The notes under the pieces: generated by a model
The model's input: only the letters and a program-made list of their open reading frames with translations
Told to the model about the DNA's origin: nothing
Databases searched by the model: none
Origin: Pseudomonadota bacterium
Lineage (GTDB): Bacteria; Pseudomonadota; Gammaproteobacteria; Burkholderiales; Rhodocyclaceae
Length of the DNA stretch: 64,000 nt
Assembly (NCBI GenBank): GCA_018241685.1
Contig: JAFEDJ010000054.1
Location: 424,298 to 488,297, forward strand
Reading direction: 5' to 3'
Made by a program: the position numbers and the translations under genes
Part shown: piece by piece, positions 28,372 through 39,665 of the stretch
Layout of the letters: each line of letters begins with the position of its first letter
How positions within the stretch are numbered: position 1 is the stretch's first letter

Positions 28372-29481
28372 TCACGGGCCTGCCTGGCCCCGTGCGATGG
28401 CCTCGACGATGCCGCGGCGGGCCCGTGCACGGCGCAACAGGTTGGCGGCCTCCCCCTCCCGCTCCAGCCATTCGCGGAAGCGCCTGAGGCCGAGCCGTAC
28501 AGCGCCTTCCTCGACGCAGTGGGACAACAGCACGAGCTGGGTCTGCATGACGTCCTCGGCGGCGAACACGCCGAACTCCGAGGCCACCGCCACCGCGTTA
28601 CTGGTGCCGAGCAGCCTGAGGGCCTGGGATTCGGTAACGCCCCGGTGGCAGGCAATCACATGCACCGGACCGACAGTATCTGCTTCCGCCAGCAGCGCCG
28701 CATAGTCGTGGTCCTGGTAGAAAGGCTGGCCGACCCGCTCCCGCGCCGCTGCCACGCCCAGTGCCGCCGGAATCGCCTCCACGCGCAGCAGCAGACGGGC
28801 CGGCGCCAGCCCGGACAGACCCAGGTCGGACAACACGACGCCGTCCTCCGCCACCTCGCCGTCCAGCGCCTCGACGAGGGCGGCGCGCATCGCCTCGGCG
28901 CGGCGAGGCAGATCCAGACGGGCCCAGTCCAGCGCTGCCCCCTGATCGACCCGCCGACCGGTTGGCCGTGCACCGCGCTTGGCCAACTCGACGGCACGCT
29001 GCACAACAAGGCGCAGCGCGGCGTCGAACAGCGCGTCGCGATCAGCGACCCGCGTGTGGATCAGGCGCCGGGCGGCGACGTATTGTTGAAACACCTTGTC
29101 ACGATGTTCCACCGCCGGGAAGGCCGGTTCCAGTGAAATCACCGACACCACGTCGCGCCGATGAGTGAGCGCTTCCTGCAGTTCGGCGTGGCAGATGCCG
29201 ATTTCGCTGCCGTTGTCTGCGCTGCCGGCCTCGCCGGTGTACAGCACCAGCACGATGTCGGCCTTGGCGATCTCCTCCAGAGAACCTTCGAGGATGGTCT
29301 TGCCGACCGGCTCCGGATCGTCCTCGTGGATCCACACCTCGAAGAGTTGATGCCCGCCGACGCGGATAGCTTCGATGCGCGCCTTGAGCTCCAGGCGCAG
29401 GTCGGTGAGCAGCTCGCCACCGAACACGGGCGACAGGGCACGGCTGGAGAACATCACGCGGAGACGGGGAACGGCGGCCAT
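28372..29481 (-). CDS. DUF4062-like N-terminal domain protein, unknown function
   Basis: 369 residues, no signal peptide or membrane segment. The first about 120 residues (RLRVMFSSRALSPVFGG, ELKARIEAI, FEVWIHEDDP, IAKADIVLVLYTG, EIGICHAELQEAL) follow the pattern of DUF4062, a TIR-like alpha/beta domain often found at the front of multi-domain sensors. The rest, including ALGVAAARERVGQPFYQDHD, TVGPVHVIACHRGVTESQAL and a basic C-terminus, I do not recognise. It stands alone, between the PA2779-like gene and a divergent pdxH. The DUF4062 link is by eye only. Confidence 0.55.
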   Translation of the reverse strand: MAAVPRLRVMFSSRALSPVFGGELLTDLRLELKARIEAIRVGGHQLFEVWIHEDDPEPVGKTILEGSLEEIAKADIVLVLYTGEAGSADNGSEIGICHAELQEALTHRRDVVSVISLEPAFPAVEHRDKVFQQYVAARRLIHTRVADRDALFDAALRLVVQRAVELAKRGARPTGRRVDQGAALDWARLDLPRRAEAMRAALVEALDGEVAEDGVVLSDLGLSGLAPARLLLRVEAIPAALGVAAARERVGQPFYQDHDYAALLAEADTVGPVHVIACHRGVTESQALRLLGTSNAVAVASEFGVFAAEDVMQTQLVLLSHCVEEGAVRLGLRRFREWLEREGEAANLLRRARARRGIVEAIARGQAGP

Positions 29482-29601
29482 CGACGGGCTCCTCGGACAG
29501 GCGGGAGCTCACGATACCACTCCGTCATTTCCATGGGCAGGCCGGCCAACATGGCCGCAAAGTGCCACAATCCCATATCCCCACCGACAACCGACGCCGC
29601 G

Positions 29602-30249
29602 ATGAGTAAGGATCCCACACTTGCCGACCTGCGCAAGAGCTACGAGCACGGCACCCTCGACGACGACGAGGCCGCCGCGGTTCCACTGAACCAGTTCGCC
29701 GCCTGGTTGAAGGAAGCGCTGGACAAGGGCCTGCCGGAACCCAACGCGATGACCGTCGCGACGGTCGGCCCCGACGGGCGGCCTTCCACCCGCATCGTGC
29801 TGATCAAGGGCTACGACGCGCGCGGCATCGTCTGGTACACCAACTACACCAGCCGCAAGGGCCGGGAACTGGAGGCCCATCCCTTCGCCGCGCTGCAGTT
29901 CCACTGGGTCGAGCTGGAACGGGTGGTGCGCATCGAGGGCCGCGTCGAGAAGGTCTCCGCCGAGGAGTCCGATGCCTACTTCGCCAGCCGCCCGCTGAGC
30001 CACCGCGTCGGCGCGTGGGCCTCGCCGCAGAGCGAGCCGATTACCGGCCGCGGCGTGCTGGTTGCCCGCGCCGCCGAATACGGCCTGCGCTTCGGCCTCA
30101 ACCCGCCACGCCCGCCCCACTGGGGCGGCTTCCGGCTGGTGCCGGACTACTGGGAATTCTGGCAGGGCCGCAGCTCGCGCCTGCACGACCGCATCGCCTA
30201 CCGCCTGCAGCCGGACGGCAGCTGGCACAAGGCGCGGCTGGCCCCTTGA
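29602..30249 (+). CDS. pdxH: Pyridoxamine 5'-phosphate oxidase
   Basis: 215-residue FMN enzyme, family-typical length, making pyridoxal 5'-phosphate from pyridoxine or pyridoxamine phosphate. Signatures: PNAMTVATVGPDGRPSTRIVLIKGYD, YTNYTSRKGRELEAHPFAAL, FASRPLSHRVGAWASPQS, PPHWGGFRLVPDYWEFWQGRSSRLHDR. The C-terminal W-x-x-x-RLAP is conserved. Separate from the following gene, which has its own -10 box. Confidence 0.96.
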   Translation: MSKDPTLADLRKSYEHGTLDDDEAAAVPLNQFAAWLKEALDKGLPEPNAMTVATVGPDGRPSTRIVLIKGYDARGIVWYTNYTSRKGRELEAHPFAALQFHWVELERVVRIEGRVEKVSAEESDAYFASRPLSHRVGAWASPQSEPITGRGVLVARAAEYGLRFGLNPPRPPHWGGFRLVPDYWEFWQGRSSRLHDRIAYRLQPDGSWHKARLAP

Positions 30250-30281
30250 GGCGCACCAAGGCAGCGCCGGGATTGAATGTC

Positions 30282-30287
30282 TATAAT
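30282..30287 (+). promoter_or_regulatory. Consensus -10 box before the PhnD-like gene
   Basis: Perfect TATAAT 31 bases before the ATG at 30318. The expected -35 region (near 30259-30264) is poor, so an activator may be needed. Confidence 0.45.
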
Positions 30288-30317
30288 CGGCGGCGCTTTC
30301 CTTTGCTGAGATCCGAC

Positions 30318-31154
30318 ATGTTCGTGCGCTTCGCCACCGTCCTCACCCTGGCCCTGGGCATCGCCACCGCCCATGCCGACGAGACGGTCTACCGCTTCTC
30401 GCCGGTCAACCAGTGGGACATCAACAAGACGGCCGCCTACTGGAACCCGATCATCCAGTACGTCTCGGAGAAGAGCGGGGTCAGGCTGCAGCTCAAGATC
30501 GGCCGCACGTCGGCCGACACCACCAGTTACGTGCTGGCCCAGGAAGTGGAGTTCGTATTCACCAACCACCTGTTCAGCCCCGAGCGCGAATCGCTGGGCT
30601 GGAAGGTCTTCGGGCGCCGCAACGCACCGCCGCTACGCGGCCAGATCGTCGTACCCGCCGACTCGCCGATCACCCGCATCGAGGAGCTCAAGGGCCAGGA
30701 AGTGGCTTTTGCCGGCCCCGAAGCCTTCATCGGCTACAAGGTGCCCTACGCCTACCTGCTGTCGAGGAACGTGGACGTGAAGACCGTCTTCGGCGGCAAC
30801 CAGAACGCCGCAATGGCCCAGCTGTTCGCCGGCAAGGCCAAGGCGGTGGGCAGCAATTCCATGCTGGTGGAGGGCTACGCCAACCGGGAAGGCAAGAAGT
30901 TCCGCGTGCTGTGGACGTCCGAGCCCTACCACGACCTGGCGCTGATGGTCTCCGGCCGGGTGCCCGACAAGGACCTGAAGGCCGTCTCGGCGGCCTTCCT
31001 CGGCATGCACAAGGACCCCCGCGGCCAGGAAGTCCTGCACCACGCATCCCAGGAGGTCGGTCTCAGCAGCGACGCCTACTTCATCCCCGCCAGCGGCAGT
31101 GACTATGTGCCATACCGCAAGTTCTACCAGAGCGCACCGGCTGCGCTGCGCTGA
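30318..31154 (+). CDS. PhnD-like periplasmic substrate-binding protein
   Basis: 278 residues with a cleavable signal peptide (about 1-20, IATAHADE) and a phosphate/phosphite/phosphonate-binding (PhnD/PtxB-like) fold: YWNPIIQYVSEKSGVRLQLKIG, EFVFTNHLFSP, GQIVVPADSPITRIEELKGQEVAFAGPEAFIGYKVP (core of the family), AAMAQLFAGKAKAVGSNSMLVEGY. No ABC permease or ATPase is adjacent. Instead a membrane hybrid kinase starts 19 bases after its stop, so a role as ligand-binding co-sensor is likely (inference). Confidence 0.85.
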   Translation: MFVRFATVLTLALGIATAHADETVYRFSPVNQWDINKTAAYWNPIIQYVSEKSGVRLQLKIGRTSADTTSYVLAQEVEFVFTNHLFSPERESLGWKVFGRRNAPPLRGQIVVPADSPITRIEELKGQEVAFAGPEAFIGYKVPYAYLLSRNVDVKTVFGGNQNAAMAQLFAGKAKAVGSNSMLVEGYANREGKKFRVLWTSEPYHDLALMVSGRVPDKDLKAVSAAFLGMHKDPRGQEVLHHASQEVGLSSDAYFIPASGSDYVPYRKFYQSAPAALR

Positions 31155-31173
31155 CGGATAAAGGCCCCGGCCC

Positions 31174-33222
<2,049 letters not shown>

Positions 33223-33243
33223 TGCCGGCCATGGAAGTGGTGA

Positions 33244-34557
33244 TCACGTTACGCTCTCCATGGGCAACACGAGCCGCGCCTCAAGGCCGCCACGGTTGAT
33301 CAGTTCCAGGCGCCCCCCTTCCAGAGCCATGACGCGCTCGACGATGGCCAGCCCCAATCCCGCCCCACCTGGGTCACCGCGAGCCCGATCCAGGCGGGCA
33401 AAGGGTTGTCGAATAGCATTCAACGCCTCCTCAGGAATCCCGGGCCCCTGGTCGCGTACGGTGATGAGCAATGTATCCACGCCGGGACCCACAGACATCC
33501 ACACCGTGGCATCGCTGTATTTCAGCGCGTTTTCCACCAGATTGATCACCGCCCGGCGCAAAGCCAGCGGCCGGCAAACCAAGGTCGGGAGTGTGCTCAC
33601 CGGTCTCTCCACGATGAGACGCGGCGTTGCCAAGCTAGCAGCGACATCGCCCACGAGTTCTTCCACGTCGCACGGCACACGAGGTTCTTCCGCTCCCAGA
33701 CGGGCAAAATCGATGAACTGTTCGATGATCTGCTCCGCCACCCCGATATTGCGCACCATGCCCCGGAGCAATTCGTCTTCGCCTTCCACGTCGAGGATTT
33801 CCGCGGCCAGTCGCAATTTTGCGAGAGGCGTCCGCAGGTCGTGGGACAGCCCTGCCAACATCAGCGCCCGCTCCTTCTCGTTGACCTCCAGTTGGCGCAC
33901 CATGCCATTGAAGGCCATCGCCAAGCCGGCGATCTCGGTGGGTGCGACGGCAATACGGATCTCCGGGTATTCGCCGGCGGCCAGACGCTCCGCTGCCTGC
34001 TGGAGGAGCACCAGTGGGCGGTGAAGGTGACGCTGAATCAACGTTGCACCAAGGATCGCCAGCACGCCGGCACCGACCATTACACCCAGGACCAGCCTGC
34101 TGTGCTCGGCTGCCAGACCGCCAGCCTCCAGTCCCAGCCACCAGGACTCGCCCCCCAGGTCGGTCCGAACCCACAGGAGGGAAGGCGGCCCCGCCGACCA
34201 GCCGAGGCGGACATCCGACCCCAAGCGTGCCTGCAGGCGCTCAAGCGCCCACCGCATCAGCCGCGTGGGGGGTATGACCAATCCTTCGGGTTGCCCCTGC
34301 GAGACCCACGCCGACGCATTCTGCCGCCCCAGATCGGCGATGAAGCGCTGCCGCTCGGCGACGCTCATGTGCGCCACGGCCCCCGACAACAGATTCAGGT
34401 AACGCAGGGTAACCTCGCTCATCCGCTCGATACGGGGCTTCTGGACGAGGACATAATAGGCCGCAACAACGCCGAACTCGGCACATAGGATCAAGCAGAC
34501 GATCAGCAGCACATGACGGCCAAACAGGCTCCGAGGCCAGCCGAAGCGCGACGTCAC
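33244..34557 (-). CDS. EnvZ-type sensor histidine kinase
   Basis: 437 residues. Membrane segments at about 14-36 and 155-175, a HAMP domain (HRPLVLLQQAAERLAAGEYPE, EIAGLAMAFNGMVRQLE), HisKA with LAGLSHDLRTPLAKLRLAAE, and HATPase with RRAVINLVENALKYS, VRDQGPGIP and GGAGLGLAIVERV. The architecture and similarity in order suggest an OmpR-EnvZ-like pair. The start overlaps the regulator stop by ATGA, so they are translationally coupled. Stimulus not evident. Confidence 0.9.
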   Translation of the reverse strand: MTSRFGWPRSLFGRHVLLIVCLILCAEFGVVAAYYVLVQKPRIERMSEVTLRYLNLLSGAVAHMSVAERQRFIADLGRQNASAWVSQGQPEGLVIPPTRLMRWALERLQARLGSDVRLGWSAGPPSLLWVRTDLGGESWWLGLEAGGLAAEHSRLVLGVMVGAGVLAILGATLIQRHLHRPLVLLQQAAERLAAGEYPEIRIAVAPTEIAGLAMAFNGMVRQLEVNEKERALMLAGLSHDLRTPLAKLRLAAEILDVEGEDELLRGMVRNIGVAEQIIEQFIDFARLGAEEPRVPCDVEELVGDVAASLATPRLIVERPVSTLPTLVCRPLALRRAVINLVENALKYSDATVWMSVGPGVDTLLITVRDQGPGIPEEALNAIRQPFARLDRARGDPGGAGLGLAIVERVMALEGGRLELINRGGLEARLVLPMESVT

Positions 34558-35303
34558 TGTGGGGCCTCCCGATCGCCGACAAAGACATAACCTGCCCCCC
34601 AGACGGTGCGGATGTAACGCGGCGTGGCAGGGTCCTCCTCAAGAACCCGGCGCAGGCGCAGAACCTGCACATCCACGCTACGCTCACTGTTGTCCTTGCG
34701 AGATCCGAAGGCCAGATCGAGCAGGCGTTCCCGCCCGAGGGGCCGGCCCGGGTGCCTTGCCAATACCTGCAGCAGGGCAAACTCGCCGGAGGTGAGCACT
34801 ACATCCCGACCATCCCGGCTCAACCGGCAAGCGCCTAGATCAAGGACGAAGGGACCGAAGCGCACCACGCCGTCGCCCGCCAATGACGCACTGCCGCGGG
34901 CCAGTTGCTGACGGCGCAACAGGGCCCGCAGTCGGGCCACCAGTTCGCGGGGCTCAAAGGGTTTCGGCAAGTAGTCATCGGCCCCCATCTCAAGCCCGAT
35001 GATGCGCTCCACCGCCTCGCCACGCGCCGTAAGCATCAGGATCGGGATCGCCTCCCCATTGGCCCGCAGGCGCCTGCAAATGGACAACCCATCCTCACCC
35101 GGCAACATCAGGTCAAGCACCAGAGCATCGTAGGGTTCCCGGGCCAGCAGACGGTCGAGTTGCTCACCGTCGGACACTTGTCGCACCTCGAAACCCTGAC
35201 TACCCAGGTAGCGCTGCAGCAGCGCACGCAGTTCAGCTTCGTCGTCGAGGACCAGGATGCGGGCATTGGGCATGGCGGAACTGGATTTGGATGGAGTCAC
35301 CAT
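34554..35303 (-). CDS. ompR: OmpR-type response regulator
   Basis: 249 residues. Receiver domain with DDE at the acidic pocket (VLDDEAELRALL), phosphoacceptor Asp in ALVLDLMLPGEDG, Lys in YLPKPFEP. The winged-helix output domain has LTSGEFALLQVLARHPGRPLGRERLL, SVDVQVLRLRRVLEEDP and YIRTVWGAGYVFV. The start at 35303 is uncertain: 35273 would give MPNARILVLDD. Divergent from the secreted-protein gene at 35476, which may be a target. The ompR symbol reflects family similarity, not proven orthology. Confidence 0.85.
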   Translation of the reverse strand: MVTPSKSSSAMPNARILVLDDEAELRALLQRYLGSQGFEVRQVSDGEQLDRLLAREPYDALVLDLMLPGEDGLSICRRLRANGEAIPILMLTARGEAVERIIGLEMGADDYLPKPFEPRELVARLRALLRRQQLARGSASLAGDGVVRFGPFVLDLGACRLSRDGRDVVLTSGEFALLQVLARHPGRPLGRERLLDLAFGSRKDNSERSVDVQVLRLRRVLEEDPATPRYIRTVWGAGYVFVGDREAPQ

Positions 35304-35475
35304 TGTGCCGCCGGCCGGTATTGAAGGTGCAGGCAAGCGGCGCCCCGGGTTTATTGCAAATGATGACAAAAGCGACGAAGCATCACAAAACCTAACGAAC
35401 GGAGCCACCTCCAGAATCGCCGGCACCCGGCGACCGGGCTAGAGTATTGGCATACCCCCTTTTCAGGAGTACGTC

Positions 35476-35958
35476 ATGTCCGTAGCGCTCCCCCGGTTTG
35501 TGGCCCTTGCGGCCCTGAGCCTAACCCTCGGCCTCACGACGGCAGCCCACGCCGGTGAGCGCATCACCCGCTTCCATGGTGCCGATGGCGGTGCCGTCGT
35601 CCACGGACGCGTCACGCACAGCGACGGAGCTGGCAACCGGGAATCGTTCCGTGGCGGCGCCTTCCAGGGCACCGAAGGCCGCCAGGGCATGCGTGCCAGC
35701 CACCTTACCCGCAACGCAGACGGCAGCGCTGAACGCACGGGAGGCTTCGCAGCCAGCGGCCCCAACGGTTCAATACGCAGCCAGGGCAGCGTGACGCGCA
35801 GCACCGACGGGGATATCAACGGTCAGCGCACGACCACCGGCACCGGCTCGCAGGGCAATACCTACCAGGGCAGCACGACCTACAGCCGGAGCGACGGCGT
35901 GAGCCACACGGCGACCTGCAGCGACTCTGCCGGCACTCCGATTCCGTGTTCGCGCTGA
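35476..35958 (+). CDS. Secreted Gly/Ser/Thr-rich protein, unknown function
   Basis: 160 residues: signal peptide (about 1-26, LTTAAHAGE) then a low-complexity mature protein with repeated short beta-like phrases (GAVVHGRVTHSDGAGN, SFRGGAFQGTEGRQ, GSVTRSTDGDINGQRTTTGTGSQGNTYQGST) ending in a cysteine pair (ATCSDSAGTPIPCSR). Not recognised. The start follows TTTCAGGAGTACGTC. Divergent from an ompR-like regulator, with the two starts 173 bases apart. Confidence 0.7.
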   Translation: MSVALPRFVALAALSLTLGLTTAAHAGERITRFHGADGGAVVHGRVTHSDGAGNRESFRGGAFQGTEGRQGMRASHLTRNADGSAERTGGFAASGPNGSIRSQGSVTRSTDGDINGQRTTTGTGSQGNTYQGSTTYSRSDGVSHTATCSDSAGTPIPCSR

Positions 35959-35984
35959 CTCAGGCCGTCATGAGGAATACCCCG

Positions 35985-36902
35985 ATGAAGCCCATCATCC
36001 TCCGCTTGTGCGCGGCCCTCACCCTCGCCATTTTGGCGCAGGCTGCCGACGCCGGTCCGCTGCTTGAGCGCCTGCGCGAACGGCAAGCGGCCAGCGCCAG
36101 CGCAACAAACGTGTTGCCGGCCGGCGTCCGCAAGCTGGCCGACATCGCCTACGGCGCCGACCCGGCCCAGACGATGGACGTGTACATCCCGGCCGACGCC
36201 CACGGCGCGCCGGTGATCCTGATGGTCCACGGCGGCGCCTGGGCCATCGGCGACAAGGCGATGGAACGCGTCGTGGATGCCAAGGTGGCACGCTGGGTGA
36301 CGCGCGGCATCGTCTTCATCTCGATCAACTACCGCATGCTGCCGCAGGCCGCCGTCGACGTGCAGCTGCGCGACGTGGCGCGGGCCCTGGCAATGGCTCA
36401 GCAGAAGGTCGCAGCGTGGGGCGGCGACCCGCAGCGCTTCGTGCTGATGGGCCACTCGGCCGGCGCCCACCTTGCCGCCCTGCTGGCCGTTTCACCGGCG
36501 GCCCGCTTCACACCGCAACCGCTGCCGGTGCTCGGCACGGTGGCGCTGGACAGCGCCGCGATGGACGTGGAAGCGATCATGAACCAGCGCCACCTGCGCC
36601 TCTACGACCGCCCCTTCGGCACCGACCCGTCCTACTGGCGTGCGCTGTCGCCCTACCACGCGCTGACGCCGGGGGCTGCGCCGCTGCTGGCGGTGTGCTC
36701 GACGCGGCGGGAGGACTCTTGCGATCAGGCCCGGCGCCTCGCCGCCCGCGCCGACGGGCTGGGCATGCAGGTCCAGGTCCTCGGCGAAGACCTGTCCCAC
36801 GGCGACATCAACAGTCAGCTGGGCCTCGACAACGCCTATACACGCACCGTCGAACGCTTCATGGCCGGCCTTCACGCGGACCTCGCGCACCGCCTCCCAT
36901 AA
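35985..36902 (+). CDS. Secreted alpha/beta hydrolase (esterase/lipase family)
   Basis: 305 residues. Signal peptide about 1-23 (AQAADAG). The oxyanion-hole motif HGGAW, the nucleophile elbow GHSAGAHLAALL with Ser in the GxSxG position, and a C-terminal histidine in LSHGDINSQLG complete a BD-FAE/HSL-like esterase fold. Substrate unknown. The ATG at 35985 is chosen for GAGGAA nine bases upstream; ATG 35970 is the alternative. Follows the secreted protein at 35476 with a 26-base gap. Confidence 0.85.
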   Translation: MKPIILRLCAALTLAILAQAADAGPLLERLRERQAASASATNVLPAGVRKLADIAYGADPAQTMDVYIPADAHGAPVILMVHGGAWAIGDKAMERVVDAKVARWVTRGIVFISINYRMLPQAAVDVQLRDVARALAMAQQKVAAWGGDPQRFVLMGHSAGAHLAALLAVSPAARFTPQPLPVLGTVALDSAAMDVEAIMNQRHLRLYDRPFGTDPSYWRALSPYHALTPGAAPLLAVCSTRREDSCDQARRLAARADGLGMQVQVLGEDLSHGDINSQLGLDNAYTRTVERFMAGLHADLAHRLP

Positions 36903-36948
36903 GGGCGCGTCCATCCATTCGCAGGCGTCGCCTGAAATCTCCGCGCCC

Positions 36949-36996
36949 AAAAAAGCAGATCGGCCATCGCGGGCCTGTGAGCCCGGGATAGCCGAT
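36949..36996 (-). terminator. Intrinsic terminator of the gene at 37026-37301
   Basis: Stem 36959-36974 pairs with 36981-36996 (14 of 16 positions). On the minus strand the hairpin is followed by a run of six T (36954-36949). It terminates leftward transcription and faces the hydrolase gene end. Confidence 0.8.
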
Positions 36997-37025
36997 GGAA
37001 GCGGGCTGCCAGCGGCAGCGACGCG

Positions 37026-37301
37026 TCAGCAGCCCTTGGCCGCCGTGGTCTGGCCGCAGGCCAGCTTGGTAGGCACAACAACGGCCGGAGCCTGCTCGAT
37101 GCTGCGGTTGGCCGCCACCGGCTGGGCGCGCGGGCCGTAGCCGACCGGCTGAACGGCTACCTGGGCCTCGCCGCTGGCGAGGGCGGCGCGCTTCAGCTGG
37201 CGGCCATGTTCGATCAGGTACCAGTCGGGACCGGCAAAGGCGGTGGTAGCCACGAACGCACCCAGCAGGGCGAGCGCGAGGCTGACAAAACGGCGGAACA
37301 T
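37026..37301 (-). CDS. Small secreted protein, unknown function
   Basis: 91 residues with a signal peptide (about 1-23, TTAFAGP). The mature part (PDWYLIEHGRQLKRAALAS, VGYGPRAQPV, ACGQTTAAKGC) has two cysteines near the C-terminus. Not recognised. ATG at 37301 has AAAGGATTCGCC upstream. It is followed by a good terminator, supporting a real monocistronic gene. The 244 bases between it and the AraC gene (37302-37545) hold no gene I can support. Confidence 0.65.
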   Translation of the reverse strand: MFRRFVSLALALLGAFVATTAFAGPDWYLIEHGRQLKRAALASGEAQVAVQPVGYGPRAQPVAANRSIEQAPAVVVPTKLACGQTTAAKGC

Positions 37302-37545
37302 GAGGCGAATCCTTTCTTCAATGAATCACAAGGCGATCAGCACATGCCTCCGCGGCACCGGTTCTGTCGCCGGACGACCCGCAGGAAGCAGGACGCCATG
37401 GCCTGCACGTTCCGTACCAGTTATACAAGTTTTGTTATATCAACTATTTGAGTGCGCTCAACGGTTTTATGGCAGACACAAACATGCCGCCTTGTAATAA
37501 ACCACACCATGATTGTGGTTTTTAGTCCATCGCGGCGCCGCCGTA

Positions 37546-38559
37546 TCAGCGCCCCACCCGCCGCAGGCTGTCCGACGGGTTCTCGGCAAAGCGCGCCCGG
37601 TAGCGCGCCGCGAAGACGCCGAGGCTGTAGTAGCCCCACTGCTCCGCAATCGCCGCGACGGTGCTCTCCGGCGGGGCCGCCAGCAGCGCCTGGCGCACGC
37701 CCTGCAGGCGTGCCTCGCGCAGGAAGGCCATCGGCGTGGTGCGGCGGAATTCGCGGAACGCACCGCTGAGCGCCCGCACACTGATCCCCACTGCCGCCGC
37801 CACCGCGCTCAAGGTCGGCGCCTCGCGGGCATGCTCGCGCATGTACTGCTCGGCCTGGCGTACGTAGCGCGGCGCCAGCGCACACGGGCGGGCCGGAGGC
37901 TCGCCCCAGCGGCGGGTCCACTCCATCAGCATCTGGGTGCCGAGCATCTCCTCCAGCTGGCGTCCCAGCGGCCCCTCGCCGACCTGGCGCGGGTATTCCG
38001 CCACGCAGCGGCAGCAGTAGGCGAGCAGCGCATGCCACGGCGAGCCGGCGCCGCCGAAGCGGATCTTCAGGCGCCACAGGGCCTCATGGGCCGGCTGGCC
38101 GGTCCACCGCAGGTAGAGCTCTTCCAGGTAGCGGTGCGGGAAGGTGATGTTCACCTGCAGGTGATCCGGGTCGAAATCGGCCCAGTACTCGGTGCGGCTG
38201 GTATCGACGAGAAAGCTCTCGCCGGCAGCCGTCTCGGCCGGCTCATGGCGGTCTACCCAGTGCCGGCCAGCACCGCGCACGGTGGTCAGCGCCATGCCCA
38301 TGCCGGCCCCTTCCGAGAAGTCGCTGAGATGGACCGGAATGCCGTAGGAGAAGCGGCTGAGGATCATGCTGCCGATATGCACCGCGTGCAGGTCGGAGCT
38401 CGGCACCAGGATGTTGCCGGTGGGGCGTACCGCGTAAGGCATGTAGACGCGCCGGGTCCACGCTTCCAGTTCGTCGAAGTCGCGGGTGGCGATCAGTTGA
38501 TGGGCGTCGGTCGGCCGTCCGCCGGCGTCCACGACGAGGGCATTGCACAGGCTTTCCAT
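37546..38559 (-). CDS. AraC-family transcriptional regulator
   Basis: 337 residues. N-terminal AraC_binding_2-type (cupin) domain, including GILVPSS-like, GIPVHLSDFSEG and DHLQVNITFPH segments. The C-terminal double helix-turn-helix has TLSAVAAAVGISVRALSGAFREFRRTTPMAFLRE and TVAAIAEQWGYYSLGVFAARYRARFAENPSDSL. The ATG at 38559 is preferred over an upstream TTG. Downstream of an outer-membrane protein and an esterase on the same strand, which it may control (inference). Confidence 0.9.
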   Translation of the reverse strand: MESLCNALVVDAGGRPTDAHQLIATRDFDELEAWTRRVYMPYAVRPTGNILVPSSDLHAVHIGSMILSRFSYGIPVHLSDFSEGAGMGMALTTVRGAGRHWVDRHEPAETAAGESFLVDTSRTEYWADFDPDHLQVNITFPHRYLEELYLRWTGQPAHEALWRLKIRFGGAGSPWHALLAYCCRCVAEYPRQVGEGPLGRQLEEMLGTQMLMEWTRRWGEPPARPCALAPRYVRQAEQYMREHAREAPTLSAVAAAVGISVRALSGAFREFRRTTPMAFLREARLQGVRQALLAAPPESTVAAIAEQWGYYSLGVFAARYRARFAENPSDSLRRVGR

Positions 38560-38617
38560 GGCAGCTCCCAAGACCTTGCGACCGCCCCGGGCGGCGCTCC
38601 CGGGGCGAAGGGCGAAC

Positions 38618-39511
38618 TCAGAACACTTTCAGCAGGCGCAGGTTGAGCCGCGCATCCTCCTTGACGCCCGTGCGGACGGACAGATCCCGCCCCAGCGAGG
38701 TCAGCACCTGCCAGCCCGGCGCCATGAAATGCGCCACGCTCAGCAAGGCCTTGGTACGGCGCTGGCGGTCGCCCTGGGCGATGCCGTCGATCTCCGTCTC
38801 GCCGCCGCCTGCCTGGGACAGCATGCCGCCCACCCACGTGGCCGCGCCGAGATTGTAGCGAAGGTGGGACTGCAGCTCCCAGGCGGGGCGCTGCTTGAGC
38901 GTCGCGCCGGTGGGGCCGTAGTCGCCGTTACGGCCGAAGACCTGGCCGTCGGCGATCAGGTCCAGCGTGAAGCGCTCCGACAGCGGCGTGATCCAGCCCG
39001 TCTGCAACGCGAACTTCCAGCGGTTCTCGCCGAAGGGGTTGAGCGGCGCGTGGCGGTCGTAGCGACCGGTGGGCAGCCACAGCCAGGGCGTCACCGCGAA
39101 GGCGCGGCGGCCTTCCGGGTCCTTCATCAGGTGGATGGTGGACGCCAGGATCAGGTCGCCGACGCCGTTGGTGGCGTCCACGCCGGCCAGGTCGCCGCCG
39201 GTATGCACGCGGCCGAAGGGCAGCAGGAACTGGGGCGCCATGGTGAGGCCGCCGACATCCACGTAATGCACGCCGCGCAGGATGCCCACGTCCGCCTCGA
39301 CGCGGGCCTGGTCGGCCACCCGCTTGCCGCCGGCGTAGAGCTGGCGGCCCTCGGTGTGCTGGTAATAGCCGACGGCCAGGCTGGTGCCGGCCGGCAGGTA
39401 AGTGTAGTCGCCGGCATCGATGGTCACGGCGGAAGCCAGCCCGGGCACGGCGAGGGCCACGGCGCAGGCAACAGCGTGCCCGCGACGGCCCATGGGGGTA
39501 CGTCGTTTCAT
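38618..39511 (-). CDS. Outer-membrane transport protein, phenol-degradation MetA-type family
   Basis: 297 residues: signal peptide (about 1-28, GLASAVT) followed by amphipathic beta strands (YTYLPAGTSLAVGYYQHT, MAPQFLLPFGRVHTGGDL, VTPWLWLPTGRYD, WKFALQTGWITPLSERF) and a C-terminal phenylalanine. This matches the family named after a meta-pathway phenol degradation protein, thought to form outer-membrane channels for hydrophobic compounds. Lies between an esterase and an AraC regulator, so the three may handle an ester or aromatic substrate. Confidence 0.75.
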   Translation of the reverse strand: MKRRTPMGRRGHAVACAVALAVPGLASAVTIDAGDYTYLPAGTSLAVGYYQHTEGRQLYAGGKRVADQARVEADVGILRGVHYVDVGGLTMAPQFLLPFGRVHTGGDLAGVDATNGVGDLILASTIHLMKDPEGRRAFAVTPWLWLPTGRYDRHAPLNPFGENRWKFALQTGWITPLSERFTLDLIADGQVFGRNGDYGPTGATLKQRPAWELQSHLRYNLGAATWVGGMLSQAGGGETEIDGIAQGDRQRRTKALLSVAHFMAPGWQVLTSLGRDLSVRTGVKEDARLNLRLLKVF

Positions 39512-39665
39512 GTCTCCACATCTCCTCTGGGTGGCGGCGGCCGTCTCTCGCATTCGGGACGGCCTGACGCCGGGGCTTACTGTGACAGGCCCCCGATCGG
39601 GCCGTGTCTCGTTCCGGCATGCGCCTGTCGCGCGCCGGCAATTTTTGGGAAGGGGTGCGGTGGTT

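Noticed and set aside
37448..37461. TTGAG-N4-CTCAA as an FNR-type box
   Set aside because: Half sites differ from the consensus at the key fifth base and the site is about 150 bases from the nearest suitable start with no promoter in line.
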